Source of the DNA: a virus | DNA length: 22,567 nt | Virus record (IMG/VR): IMGVR_UViG_3300013131_000265 | Location: 1 to 22,567 of that record | Strand: one strand, 5' to 3' | Shown: positions 13,751 through 20,796 of the stretch, in pieces | How the letters are laid out: the number at the start of each line of letters is the position of its first letter | Position numbering within the stretch: position 1 is the stretch's first letter | The notes under the pieces: model-generated | What the model saw: only the letters and a program-made list of their open reading frames with translations | Databases searched by the model: none | Told to the model about the DNA's origin: nothing | Position numbers and translations under genes: made by a program

Positions 13751-15132
13751 TCTACTTTCTTGAGTCCTGCTAGCATGTTCTTAAGTTTGCTAGAGTCCAC
13801 AGTAGCATTTACTTTTGGAGTATCTCCCAAAGATTGATTCACTGTGGTGCCCGTTTTAATCTGGCTTAAGATATTAGTCACACCGCTACCTTGCTCACTA
13901 TCACTAGCACCACTGTCTGTAATACGCATGGTGTCAATGTCGTAGTCCAGATCAATCTTTTGACCTACACCAGTTGAACTACGTGACTTCATACACTGGA
14001 TTTGATAACGGCCACGCTCACGCATCGCACGACTAGTAAAGATACCAAACACGTTATCTGCTGTGTTGATCTTACTCAACCCACCTGCGATGTGACTGTG
14101 ATCAAATTCAATTTCTTCAACTGCTCCACGATTAAGTTGTGAAGCTGTTACAAATAACACACCAAGTTCTTTGGCTAAGTTACGCAATTCTTCTGACACA
14201 TATTTGTCTTTAACAAACAGATCATTTGGACTAACTTTAGCACTAACAGGCATAACCAAATCTAAGTAGTCAACCATAACAAAGTCTACTTTACGACCCG
14301 TTTGGATTTGATATTCTTTTAGGTATGCACGAATGTCGTTAACGTTTGACTGTGCTGGGAATCCTTTGATTTGATAGTTACCTGCTTTCTTACTTACTAG
14401 GCGCACTTTCATTGTGGTTGTGTCAATGTCTTTGCGGATATCTTTTGTGCCCATACCCGTAAGCATAGCATCTGTTCTTAATGCGCAAAGTTCTTCACTT
14501 AACTCTAGACTTACATACACCCCACTAAGTCCTTGTTGTAACCAACTAAGTGCGATGTTCATCATAACAAGTGATTTACCTGAACCCGAGCCGCCAGCAA
14601 AGATGTTTAGTTCACCACGACTAAATCCACCATACAGGAGTTTATCAAGTTGTGGCCAACCTGTACTTACTTGTCCGCCACTGTTGTAGTACTTCTCAAT
14701 ACGCTGTTTAGGATCAGCAAAATAATCTGTGCCCATGTCTTTGGTTAGACTGATCTGTACTGCATCTTTGATCAGCTTCTCAACTGGATTGTAGTCACCT
14801 TTTTCCAACATGTCTGCGGCTTTAAGAATAGCACGTTCTAGTTCTTGCTTCTTAGTAAAGCCCTCAAACTCACCCATAAACCACTCATAGTGGCTTTCAT
14901 TTAGATCAGGTACGTGTTTGAGGTCTACGCCTGTGACTGCTTTAACTTGATCAACTGTTGGCATAGTGCGATGTTGGTCTGTGTGTTCTTTAATAAACCG
15001 CGCAACCTCACGTAAACTACGGTCAAAGTTTTCTGGATTATAAATGTTCTGCACTCGCACATATGATTGTGCGTCCTGCATCATCATTTCAATAAAAAGT
15101 TTTTGTAGGTCTGGTGAATAGTCTTTGCTCAT
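13747..15132 (-). CDS. 41: Replicative DNA helicase, T4 gp41-type (DnaB family)
   Basis: 461 residues. Hexameric 5'-3' helicase that moves on the lagging strand with the gp61 primase. RecA-type ATPase motifs: Walker A GSGSGKS at 181-187 (GELNIFAGGSGSGKSL), catalytic Glu210 in YVSLELSEE, Walker B FVMVDYLDL with Asp288, sensor VTASQLNRG (Gln332), and the arginine finger region MKSRSSTGVG with Arg384. The N-terminal 130 residues form the helical linker/collar region. It begins 4 nt after the primase stop; no Shine-Dalgarno, but a TTGAAT-17-CATAAT promoter ends 7 nt before the ATG. The 3' end overlaps the pseudo-SGNH gene. Full length and intact. Confidence 0.93.
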   Translation of the reverse strand: MSKDYSPDLQKLFIEMMMQDAQSYVRVQNIYNPENFDRSLREVARFIKEHTDQHRTMPTVDQVKAVTGVDLKHVPDLNESHYEWFMGEFEGFTKKQELERAILKAADMLEKGDYNPVEKLIKDAVQISLTKDMGTDYFADPKQRIEKYYNSGGQVSTGWPQLDKLLYGGFSRGELNIFAGGSGSGKSLVMMNIALSWLQQGLSGVYVSLELSEELCALRTDAMLTGMGTKDIRKDIDTTTMKVRLVSKKAGNYQIKGFPAQSNVNDIRAYLKEYQIQTGRKVDFVMVDYLDLVMPVSAKVSPNDLFVKDKYVSEELRNLAKELGVLFVTASQLNRGAVEEIEFDHSHIAGGLSKINTADNVFGIFTSRAMRERGRYQIQCMKSRSSTGVGQKIDLDYDIDTMRITDSGASDSEQGSGVTNILSQIKTGTTVNQSLGDTPKVNATVDSSKLKNMLAGLKKVE

Positions 15133-15136
15133 ATAC

Positions 15137-16165
15137 TTAATTATGCAGTCTTTTTCTCATTAATTCAATTTTTAGTCCACTCGTTTCACGTGCATCTAAA
15201 ATACTCTTTAACACGAATAGCTTACCATATTTAACCACAGCTTCATTAACGTCTTTACAGGTTTCTTGCCATACAGGAAAACTAACACTCCAACCATATT
15301 CAATAGCTTTATTTACTAGTTGTGCGCCTGCTTTGTCAGCATCTGGTACAACAATAACTTCACGACCCAAACTGTCGATGATATCGGCTTGTGTTTCTGA
15401 ACAGTCATTGCTCATAACACTTACACCATCTACGCTCATAGCATCAAATGGGCCTTCGCAAACGATGACAAACTTAGCATCAGGTAATTGATTGTTTAGG
15501 TTAAACACTAGATTAGGTTCGTAGTTACTGTAATATTTGGGCTTAACACCATCTGTAAATGCTCGGCTTGTGTAGCCAACGATCTTACCTTCCCAAAGCA
15601 TAGGAATAATCACACGCTGATGTAGGCTATGTTCTGTGCTGTCAGTCCAATAAAAGTCATATTTTTTAGGGTCGATCTTACGTGCATTAACATAGTCAAC
15701 TGCTGAATTTAGTAGGGGCGGCACATCTTGAAAGTTGTTCAAGATATGAAATGATAAAAACTGTTGGAAACTGATAGCATCCTTGGGTAGTTCACGTACT
15801 TTAAACTCAATCTTTTCTTCAGACTCAGCCTTAAGCTCCTCTGGAGCTACAAGTTCACGAACACGAATAGCTTCAATTACTAAGCGTTTGATGTCATTTT
15901 CATCTGCTCCCAACCAACGTAGGAGTTTACGGAATTTAAATGTTAAATGTCTGCCTGGTTGATAGCTGGCTTTAAAATTACAGTTGAAACAATGATAGCT
16001 AACGCTACCATCTGCGTTGGCTGTTAAGCCGCCGCGACCTCGGGTATCTGCACTTTCGCCATTGTGTATACAGCAAGGTGCGTTAAAACTAGTCCAACCA
16101 GTAGGAGTTGTCTTACGTTTTGCGGGTAAGATGCTCTTGATGAAGTCAGAAATAATATTCAGCAT
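15137..16165 (-). CDS. 61: DNA primase, T4 gp61-type
   Basis: 342 residues, same length as T4 gp61. Makes RNA primers for lagging-strand synthesis together with gp41. N-terminal CHC2-type zinc ribbon: Cys32/His34 (APCCIH) and Cys59/Cys62 (YHCFNCNF). Central RNA-polymerase-type region (HQRVIIPML, GKIVGYTSRAF, KPKYYSNYEP). TOPRIM: Glu237 in FVIVCEGPFDAMSV and the Asp pair in VVPDADKAG (275/277). No ribosome-binding site; a sigma70-like promoter TTGATT-17-TAAAAT places +1 at the A of the ATG, so this gene can be expressed early and leaderless, independent of the late tail genes just upstream. Confidence 0.92.
   Translation of the reverse strand: MLNIISDFIKSILPAKRKTTPTGWTSFNAPCCIHNGESADTRGRGGLTANADGSVSYHCFNCNFKASYQPGRHLTFKFRKLLRWLGADENDIKRLVIEAIRVRELVAPEELKAESEEKIEFKVRELPKDAISFQQFLSFHILNNFQDVPPLLNSAVDYVNARKIDPKKYDFYWTDSTEHSLHQRVIIPMLWEGKIVGYTSRAFTDGVKPKYYSNYEPNLVFNLNNQLPDAKFVIVCEGPFDAMSVDGVSVMSNDCSETQADIIDSLGREVIVVPDADKAGAQLVNKAIEYGWSVSFPVWQETCKDVNEAVVKYGKLFVLKSILDARETSGLKIELMRKRLHN
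15140..15168 (-). promoter_or_regulatory. Sigma70-like promoter TTGAAT-17-CATAAT for the helicase gene (near-leaderless)
   Basis: Within the last codons of the primase gene. TTGAAT and CATAAT on the minus strand are separated by 17 nt; the -10 ends 7 nt ahead of the ATG at 15132, which would give a leader of about one base. It is weaker than the two similar promoters because it overlaps coding sequence and the -10 is less typical. Confidence 0.35.
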
Positions 16166-16171
16166 ACTAGT

Positions 16172-16200
16172 ATTTTAGCATACTGACAGAGAAAAATCAA
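16172..16200 (-). promoter_or_regulatory. Sigma70-like promoter TTGATT-17-TAAAAT for the primase gene (leaderless geometry)
   Basis: TTGATT at 16200-16195 and TAAAAT at 16177-16172 on the minus strand, spacer exactly 17 nt, then 6 nt (actagt) and the ATG at 16165. The normal +1 falls on the A of the ATG. Lies in a real intergenic gap. Confidence 0.55.
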
Positions 16201-16209
16201 GAGAATTGA

Positions 16210-16551
16210 TTAGAAAGAAGTGGTGATACTACTACGAACCCAAGTATTAGCCGCTGTACAAACATACATATAACTGCCACTAACAACTACCTGTCCTTTG
16301 ATGCCTACCGCTGAACTACTGGCTGGCGCACTTTGGTTTACTAGGTTTAATCCTGTAAAGCCTAATAGATCATTTACAGTTAAAGTAACATTGCCAGTGC
16401 GACCAGCGACGCTAGTCACCGAATTTGTCAATGCGTTAACATTGTTTGTAACAATTTGAAAGTTATTATTAATTGTGCTAAATGCTGAGCGTAACGGGTC
16501 GCCATCACCTGCTGACGGGCCTGTACCTATGTTAACGTTGGATAAAATCAT
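16210..16551 (-). CDS. Small tail/baseplate-type structural protein
   Basis: 113 residues. The opening VNIGTGPSAGDGDPLRSAFSTINNNFQIVTNNVNAL is the common N-terminal module of phage tail proteins (short beta strand, GDPLR-x-AF-x-x-INNNF helix), followed by SVAGRTGNVTLTVNDLLG, typical of tail-fibre collar regions, and a C-terminal beta part (GQVVVSGSYMYVCTAANTWVRS). Probably trimeric fibre or baseplate attachment protein. Late-type AATAAATA box at 16573-16580; GAGA ahead of the ATG. It lies just upstream of the primase gene, which has its own promoter. Confidence 0.75.
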   Translation of the reverse strand: MILSNVNIGTGPSAGDGDPLRSAFSTINNNFQIVTNNVNALTNSVTSVAGRTGNVTLTVNDLLGFTGLNLVNQSAPASSSAVGIKGQVVVSGSYMYVCTAANTWVRSSITTSF

Positions 16552-16572
16552 ATTAATTCTCTGTTATTTGTA

Positions 16573-16580
16573 TATTTATT
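16573..16580 (-). promoter_or_regulatory. T4-type late promoter box AATAAATA
   Basis: Minus-strand octamer with 7 of 8 matches, 21 nt ahead of the ATG at 16551, in the gap after the glycine-rich gene and overlapping its stop codon. Confidence 0.55.
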
Positions 16581-16884
16581 AGTTTTGAGTGATAATGACA
16601 TAGCCCTGTCCGCGGTTATAGCCTATCTGCGTAGCAGGCAGTTGGCTATAACTACCACCTCCGCCACCTACGTCATTGGCATTAGTTTGCTGACCTCCCC
16701 CACCACCGGTCCAACCACCACCACCTCCACTGACCAGATGACCACCAGCTGTGGTACCATCTTGTACGTACAAGCCCCAGTTATCTGTGTTAATAATTAC
16801 TTCGCCAAGCGGGCCTGTATAGCTACTGATTGTTGTAGTGTTACCGCGTCTTAACTGTAATTGTCGTGGTGAAGGATATGCCAT
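16579..16884 (-). CDS. Small Mtd-N/glycine-rich tail adhesin-like protein
   Basis: 101 residues. Residues 8-52 follow the Mtd N-terminal domain pattern: LQLRRGNTTTISSYTGPLGE, VIINTDNWGLYVQDGTTAGGH. Residues 53-101 are a glycine-rich domain with three runs of five Gly (53-57, 60-64, 73-77) ending in YNRGQGYVIITQN, like the polyglycine sandwich ends of phage adhesins and structural proteins. It is very short for an adhesin: the domain linking head and glycine-rich tip is missing. It starts 1 nt after the stop of the upstream gene, so it is part of a tail operon. Likely receptor-binding tip or decoration; which structure it sits on is unknown. Confidence 0.75.
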   Translation of the reverse strand: MAYPSPRQLQLRRGNTTTISSYTGPLGEVIINTDNWGLYVQDGTTAGGHLVSGGGGGWTGGGGGQQTNANDVGGGGGSYSQLPATQIGYNRGQGYVIITQN

Positions 16885-16885
16885 T

Positions 16886-17386
16886 CTATAGTGTACCTAA
16901 ATCAACATCACCACTGTAGTCTGTGGTGCTGGTAGTAAACATGTCTGTATTGTATGCTGGGTTTACATTCATTTCAGCATAGACCATAAAGTTGTCATCT
17001 GAGTAAACAGGTGTATTGTATGTACCGTCGTGTGCTAAAAATGCTAACTTGTACTTATTCTGCGGTAGTGTATTTAGGAAACTGTCAGTAAGCATGATAT
17101 TAGCTGTAGCAGTGGTAACATTACTTACTGTAACAGCTACGTTAGCAACCACGTTGCCCTTTAGATAATCTACAATGTAGCCATAAAATGTTAGGCCTGC
17201 GATATTAGCAGTTTTCTGGTCTTGGTTTTTGAACTTGATAGTTACTGGATTGTCTGCTCCGCGATAGATTTGTATAGGTCTTTGATACACGACACGGTTC
17301 CTTATATTTTGTATGTCGGGATTACTGTAGTCCAAAAGTTGAACAGTGAAAATATTTTGATATAAATAACTTGTGATTAGTGGCAC
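16886..17386 (-). CDS. Baseplate/tail structural protein (beta-sandwich, BppU-N-like)
   Basis: 166 residues, almost all beta strand, with a layout like the small beta-sandwich found at the start of baseplate upper proteins: IQIYRGADNPVTIKFKNQDQ, GLTFYGYIVDYLKG, ATANIMLTDSFLNTLPQNKYKLAFLAHDG. No enzyme motif. GTG start at 17386 with AGGG about 11 nt upstream and a GATAAATA late-type box at 17408-17415. First gene of the tail operon 16886-16579-16210. Virion structural role is likely; family identity is an impression only. Confidence 0.68.
   Translation of the reverse strand: MPLITSYLYQNIFTVQLLDYSNPDIQNIRNRVVYQRPIQIYRGADNPVTIKFKNQDQKTANIAGLTFYGYIVDYLKGNVVANVAVTVSNVTTATANIMLTDSFLNTLPQNKYKLAFLAHDGTYNTPVYSDDNFMVYAEMNVNPAYNTDMFTTSTTDYSGDVDLGTL
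17361..17368 (+). promoter_or_regulatory. T4-type late promoter box TATAAATA on the plus strand
   Basis: Exact consensus and the only exact plus-strand copy I found in the window. It is placed about 55 nt ahead of the only plus-strand gene (17424) and lies inside the first codons of the minus-strand gene 16886-17386. Confidence 0.6.
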
Positions 17387-17407
17387 TTTGAGTTAATCCC
17401 TTTACTA

Positions 17408-17415
17408 TATTTATC
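17408..17415 (-). promoter_or_regulatory. T4-type late promoter box GATAAATA facing left
   Basis: Minus-strand octamer with 7 of 8 matches, 21 nt ahead of the GTG at 17386. It faces the plus-strand box at 17361-17368, so the two transcripts overlap over about 40 nt. Confidence 0.55.
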
Positions 17416-17423
17416 GTGGTTGT

Positions 17424-17798
17424 ATGGAAGACAGCATCAAGCATTTATTAGATCAATATCCCTTTTTAAGCTTCGTAACCTACGGTGGAAACGACTATAT
17501 CGGCATCATTCAGAACTCAGATGAATTAATCACAACGATCTATGACTTTGCTCTGCTTAAAACCCTAGAACAAAAAGCTCGCTATTTAGATCTAGCAGAT
17601 CAATGGTGGTGGGAAAGTAATAGACTAGTGCCTATCAATGTGTTCCTAAAACAGGATTGGATTGAATTTAGAGTTTGTTTGAAAACATTCAACAGTAAGG
17701 ACGTAGCAATACAGCATGGTCCTTATGTCAGTCTTAAAGAAATCGCACAAAAGCGCAGTAAACGTAGAAGTATTACGCTTGTTCGGAAAGTAAGTTAA
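17424..17798 (+). CDS. Conserved phage protein of unknown function, the only plus-strand gene
   Basis: 124 residues, soluble; beta-rich start (FLSFVTYGGNDYIGIIQNSD), a helical middle with Trp-rich LADQWWWESNRLVPINVFLKQDW, and a basic C-terminus AQKRSKRRSITLVRKVS that may contact nucleic acid. No catalytic motif. I recall related sequences in T4-like cyanophages as hypothetical. Transcribed rightward from the exact TATAAATA box at 17361-17368; only GTGG is near the ATG. The 3' end overlaps the convergent minus-strand SGNH gene by 26 nt. Codon use and conserved look argue for a real gene; the opposite-strand reading frame (60 residues) is a shadow. Confidence 0.78.
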   Translation: MEDSIKHLLDQYPFLSFVTYGGNDYIGIIQNSDELITTIYDFALLKTLEQKARYLDLADQWWWESNRLVPINVFLKQDWIEFRVCLKTFNSKDVAIQHGPYVSLKEIAQKRSKRRSITLVRKVS

Positions 17799-18432
17799 TA
17801 AAATAATCAGCAATAATTTGATTGCCAAGCACGTCAGGGTGTGCTTGTCTGCCTGTTAACTCTAACATATTAAAATCTATCAAATCCATCACATTTTTAT
17901 CTTTTTGTAAAGTTTTATAAAATGTGTCATTGACAACTTCTTCCTTTTTTACCAGGATTTTAGGGGCAGTGTAAATTAAGTATTTGATGTTGTGCTCTCG
18001 AAAAAATGCCGTAAGTGTAATTAAAAACGCCATTATATTCGTTAAAGTTGCAAGCTCATTGTGCACCATAAAACTTGATTTTACATATTGCTGTGCTTCT
18101 GGTGGATTCATAGGATTATCCGGGCCATTTAAACTTTCAAACAAATCTTCATTAGCATATCGCCAAGAGTTTTGCCCAGACCGATCACCAGAATATTCAA
18201 TTCGAGTCAGATGTGTTAGTTGTATCAGTGCAACTATTGGTTCACCCTTGTTAAGTAGTTTTAGACAATCTCTAATAGTGCATCGAATAATACGAGATGT
18301 GCAGCTTCCGGGTATTGCAGCATCTTTGATGTCCCAACCAAACCTCTCAGCAATGATGTACTGGTATCGTTGATTTTTTTGGACTAGATGGTTGTCAGTG
18401 TAACTACATCCGTTACTGTATAATATTGTCAT
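17773..18432 (-). CDS. SGNH/GDSL-type hydrolase-like protein
   Basis: 219 residues. Block I with the nucleophile is YSNGCSYTDN (Ser10), block II/III is AAIPGSCTSRII, the following strand is VALIQLTHLTRIEY, and the C-terminal block is QAHPDVLGNQIIADYF, where His198/Asp200 would complete the catalytic set. Members are esterases, lipases or O-acyl-modifying enzymes of polysaccharides; phage copies may edit glycans on virion or host surface. No signal peptide or membrane span, so cytoplasmic. It follows the PolIII-alpha-like gene with a 20-nt overlap and lies after the glycosyltransferase-like gene, which fits a glycan role. Its 3' end converges with the plus-strand gene. Substrate unknown. Confidence 0.72.
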   Translation of the reverse strand: MTILYSNGCSYTDNHLVQKNQRYQYIIAERFGWDIKDAAIPGSCTSRIIRCTIRDCLKLLNKGEPIVALIQLTHLTRIEYSGDRSGQNSWRYANEDLFESLNGPDNPMNPPEAQQYVKSSFMVHNELATLTNIMAFLITLTAFFREHNIKYLIYTAPKILVKKEEVVNDTFYKTLQKDKNVMDLIDFNMLELTGRQAHPDVLGNQIIADYFINLLSEQA

Positions 18433-18991
18433 TTATTAGATTGAGATTTACAGCAACTAGCTGAGCATACGCTACTGCGTGAGCTTTCTTAAAACTATAT
18501 TGCCCTTCAACTTTGTCCCACACAGTACTGCTAACTTCCTTCCAAGTTTTACCAATTAAATGATATTTTCCTGGACGAATAACTGCTAAGAACATAGCCA
18601 AACGTGGGATAGTATCTACGGGCTCTGGCATCTTTAATAATGTATCATAGTGATTGTTAACGTGAATTAACTGAGCACATATTGCCGGATCATACAACTT
18701 AGTCCAGTCTGGTTCACGCATTAATTCTATTAAGTGTTGTTCATTGCGTACTTGTTTGTATAAGTTAACATTAAGAAAGTCTAGTTTAATATAACCACGA
18801 GATTCTGCGTCATTATAGTCTAAACTCGCATAGCCTGTAAATGGATCTTGAGGTATATCTGTTACATAAACACCTGTGTTATGTTTAACTAATTTACCGT
18901 CACGGATAATACTTGCCGGTGTGGAACTAATAACAGCTAGTGCTTGTTCACGATCAGCAAAGTCAATGTCAATGTCTGAACGAAATTTCAC
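18413..18991 (-). CDS. Miniature DNA polymerase III alpha (DnaE/PolC)-like protein
   Basis: 192 residues, against about 1160 for DnaE. Four motifs of the C-family polymerase core occur in the right order: SDIDIDF (5-11; E. coli PDFDVDF with catalytic Asp401/Asp403), KHNTGVYVTD (36-45; KHAGGVVIA), YIKLDFLNVNLYK (67-79; LVKFDFLGL with Asp555), then LAMFLAVIRPGK (ALVALFRPGP) and GQYSFKKAHAVAYAQL (163-178; GYGFNKSHSAAYAL). All three catalytic Asp equivalents (6, 8, 71) are kept, while the PHP domain, most of fingers and thumb, the beta-binding and OB regions are absent. GTG start with GGGGG upstream; it lies between glycan-type genes. Whether it is active, regulatory or a fossil is unknown. E. 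coli motifs are quoted from memory. Confidence 0.65.
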   Translation of the reverse strand: MKFRSDIDIDFADREQALAVISSTPASIIRDGKLVKHNTGVYVTDIPQDPFTGYASLDYNDAESRGYIKLDFLNVNLYKQVRNEQHLIELMREPDWTKLYDPAICAQLIHVNNHYDTLLKMPEPVDTIPRLAMFLAVIRPGKYHLIGKTWKEVSSTVWDKVEGQYSFKKAHAVAYAQLVAVNLNLINDNIIQ

Positions 18992-19033
18992 ATTACCCCC
19001 TTTGGCAAAATAGCAGGCAGAAGTGTTAGACTG

Positions 19034-20101
19034 TTAGACATTGTATGTTTTTCCAGCAAATTGTTTAATAATAATATCAAACTGTTTTTCCATTAGAAGA
19101 TTGATGTTCATTAATGTCATTTTATTATGATACGCTATTTCTTTTAATTTGTCAATGGTTTGACTAGTCCATTCTTGTGCCGACAATTTATTCACCAAGT
19201 CAGTGACCGCAACAACACGCTGATTAACATTAGCTATTTCATCGTAGTCTTCCGACCATACTTCATTATATGTCCTAAACCCAAGTTGGCGTAGTTGTGC
19301 TAAGAATCTATAAGACCCCATTAGAACAAATGGGGCTCCAGTTACTAATGCTTTAACTGTTTTTTCTGACAGGTGAAAATCATCATGTTCACTCATTGAT
19401 GTTTCACAAACTAGTAAGAATTTAGAACTGTTATAAATCCTAATAGGAATAGAATTTCCAATCCAAAAATGATGATCAAATTGTGCATCATTCAATGAAT
19501 CGCTATGGCTAATTTTTGCAAAATCATAGTTAAAATCTAATTGTCTAGATGGTTGCCCCCATTCTTGGCCTTTATAATTGAGCACATAATTTGTATTAGT
19601 TACATTATTTTTTAATGTATGCGCTAATAAATCTCGCTCAGGAGACTGTCTACCCACAAATGCACTAAATGTAAACGGTTTTGGACCTGTAAAATTATAA
19701 TCTCTGTCTTGAAAATAATCAATATATCTAAAATCCATCAATCTTCTATGTGTACTATACAACATATAGTTCCAATTTAAGAGGTCGTAGTCAAGTCCAA
19801 AATTAAAACGTTCTACATTCCACGTGCCATTTGATAGTAAAATATATTTCTTAGCTGGTGATAGTTTTGCTCTGCTCATGGAATCAAATCCTTCAGTGGC
19901 CATGTCTATCATCACTGTTTTAGCTGTTGAATTGTTTATTTTCTCTACTTCGAAAAAATTAATAACAGGAACACCTTGATCTGCTTTAACAAAAGGTAAA
20001 GTGACTTTTTCACCGTAAACTAATTCTTTATGAAACTTATAAGATGATAGTCCCCAAAGAAGGTCATTAACTATTGATTGCTCATAGACCAGTGGTATCA
20101 T
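19034..20101 (-). CDS. Glycosyltransferase-like protein (GT-B/fucosyltransferase-type motif)
   Basis: 355 residues. The C-terminal half has the donor-binding signature of the fucosyltransferase/exostosin-like GT-B group: KFLLVCETSMSEHDDFHLSEKTVKALVTGAPFVLMGSYRFL (EKT at 246-248, GAPF at 255-258), then LRQLGFRTYNEVWSEDYDEI. The middle FSAFVGRQSPERDLLA (145-160) resembles the strand with R-x-x-LL after the first Rossmann strand. It would transfer a sugar from a nucleotide donor to an unknown acceptor (phage protein, DNA or host glycan). The ATG overlaps the stop of the zinc-finger gene (ATGA). It has only three CTAG tetramers and is AT-rich, consistent with cargo. Donor and acceptor unknown. 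Confidence 0.7.
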   Translation of the reverse strand: MIPLVYEQSIVNDLLWGLSSYKFHKELVYGEKVTLPFVKADQGVPVINFFEVEKINNSTAKTVMIDMATEGFDSMSRAKLSPAKKYILLSNGTWNVERFNFGLDYDLLNWNYMLYSTHRRLMDFRYIDYFQDRDYNFTGPKPFTFSAFVGRQSPERDLLAHTLKNNVTNTNYVLNYKGQEWGQPSRQLDFNYDFAKISHSDSLNDAQFDHHFWIGNSIPIRIYNSSKFLLVCETSMSEHDDFHLSEKTVKALVTGAPFVLMGSYRFLAQLRQLGFRTYNEVWSEDYDEIANVNQRVVAVTDLVNKLSAQEWTSQTIDKLKEIAYHNKMTLMNINLLMEKQFDIIIKQFAGKTYNV

Positions 20102-20796
20102 AGCCCAGCTTCCTTGAGTATCATCTTAACCCACTCAGTATCAGCAACATAGTCACTAAACTTGCGTTGCCAAAAGTCCGGGTCTATCCACGGGAGAACC
20201 ATTGCGATATTTTCTTCGCTGAGATTTCCAAGAAATTCAACACCGCTATCACAATTAAAGACAATCCAAGGACTAATGCGCCCACTGGTAATATGAAAAC
20301 AAATACGATTTGCGTTACCGTATCTAAAGTAGTCCTTGAAGCTGGCAAGGGTTTTAATCTCATCTGTGTATTCCTGCATTTCTGTTAAAGCACGTTCTAG
20401 TGCGTCCTGCACTGCTTCCTTCTTAAGGTAAGCATGTAGGTATTCTAAATAAACTTTCTCATGTGTCCAATGATCGAGTTTCTTATTCTCTTTAATCACA
20501 TAGTCAATAAATGCTCGCGGGTTAACCGCACGGATAGCAACCATGTGCCGTCCAAACTTAACAAAGGCATTATAGTAAGGACTATCTACAAAATCTGTGT
20601 ATGATTTAAGTTTAGCACTGCCCTGTGTCATTTCAAAAAAACGTAAGTATGCTCTTAGACCAAACTGCACACCTGTTTCTTTTTCTTGTTGCCAACGACG
20701 TTTGCTTTCGCAAAGATGCGCCGCAAGAGTACTTTCCTTACGGTATTCTTTACCACAATACTTACACTTAAAGGTCTGACTTGATTCGCTTGTCAT
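20098..20796 (-). CDS. Conserved T4-like phage protein with N-terminal zinc finger
   Basis: 232 residues from the ATG at 20796; an in-frame ATG at 20841 would overlap the upstream gene by 74 nt and put 15 extra residues ahead of the finger. Right after the start is FKCKYCGKEYRKESTLAAHLCESKRRW, a C-x2-C-x12-H-x-C zinc site like a C2H2 finger, followed by a large helical domain (FGLRAYLRFFEMTQ, NAFVKFGRHMVAIRAV, FIDYVIKENKKLDHWT) and GRISPWIVFNCDSG. A nucleic-acid-binding or regulatory role is plausible. I recall it as widespread and unnamed in marine T4-like phages. It lies between the gp62-like gene and the glycosyltransferase gene and is coupled to both. Confidence 0.72.
   Translation of the reverse strand: MTSESSQTFKCKYCGKEYRKESTLAAHLCESKRRWQQEKETGVQFGLRAYLRFFEMTQGSAKLKSYTDFVDSPYYNAFVKFGRHMVAIRAVNPRAFIDYVIKENKKLDHWTHEKVYLEYLHAYLKKEAVQDALERALTEMQEYTDEIKTLASFKDYFRYGNANRICFHITSGRISPWIVFNCDSGVEFLGNLSEENIAMVLPWIDPDFWQRKFSDYVADTEWVKMILKEAGL

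Noticed and set aside
16165-16210. tRNA or small RNA gene in the gap before the primase
   Set aside because: Too short for a cloverleaf; the sequence is explained by a promoter.
17646-17828. Minus-strand 60-residue frame opposite the plus-strand gene
   Set aside because: The plus frame has a conserved look and its own exact late box; the minus frame has no start signal.
17984-18373. Plus-strand 129-residue frame opposite the SGNH gene
   Set aside because: The SGNH motifs on the minus strand are in order; the antisense frame has no known motif or promoter.
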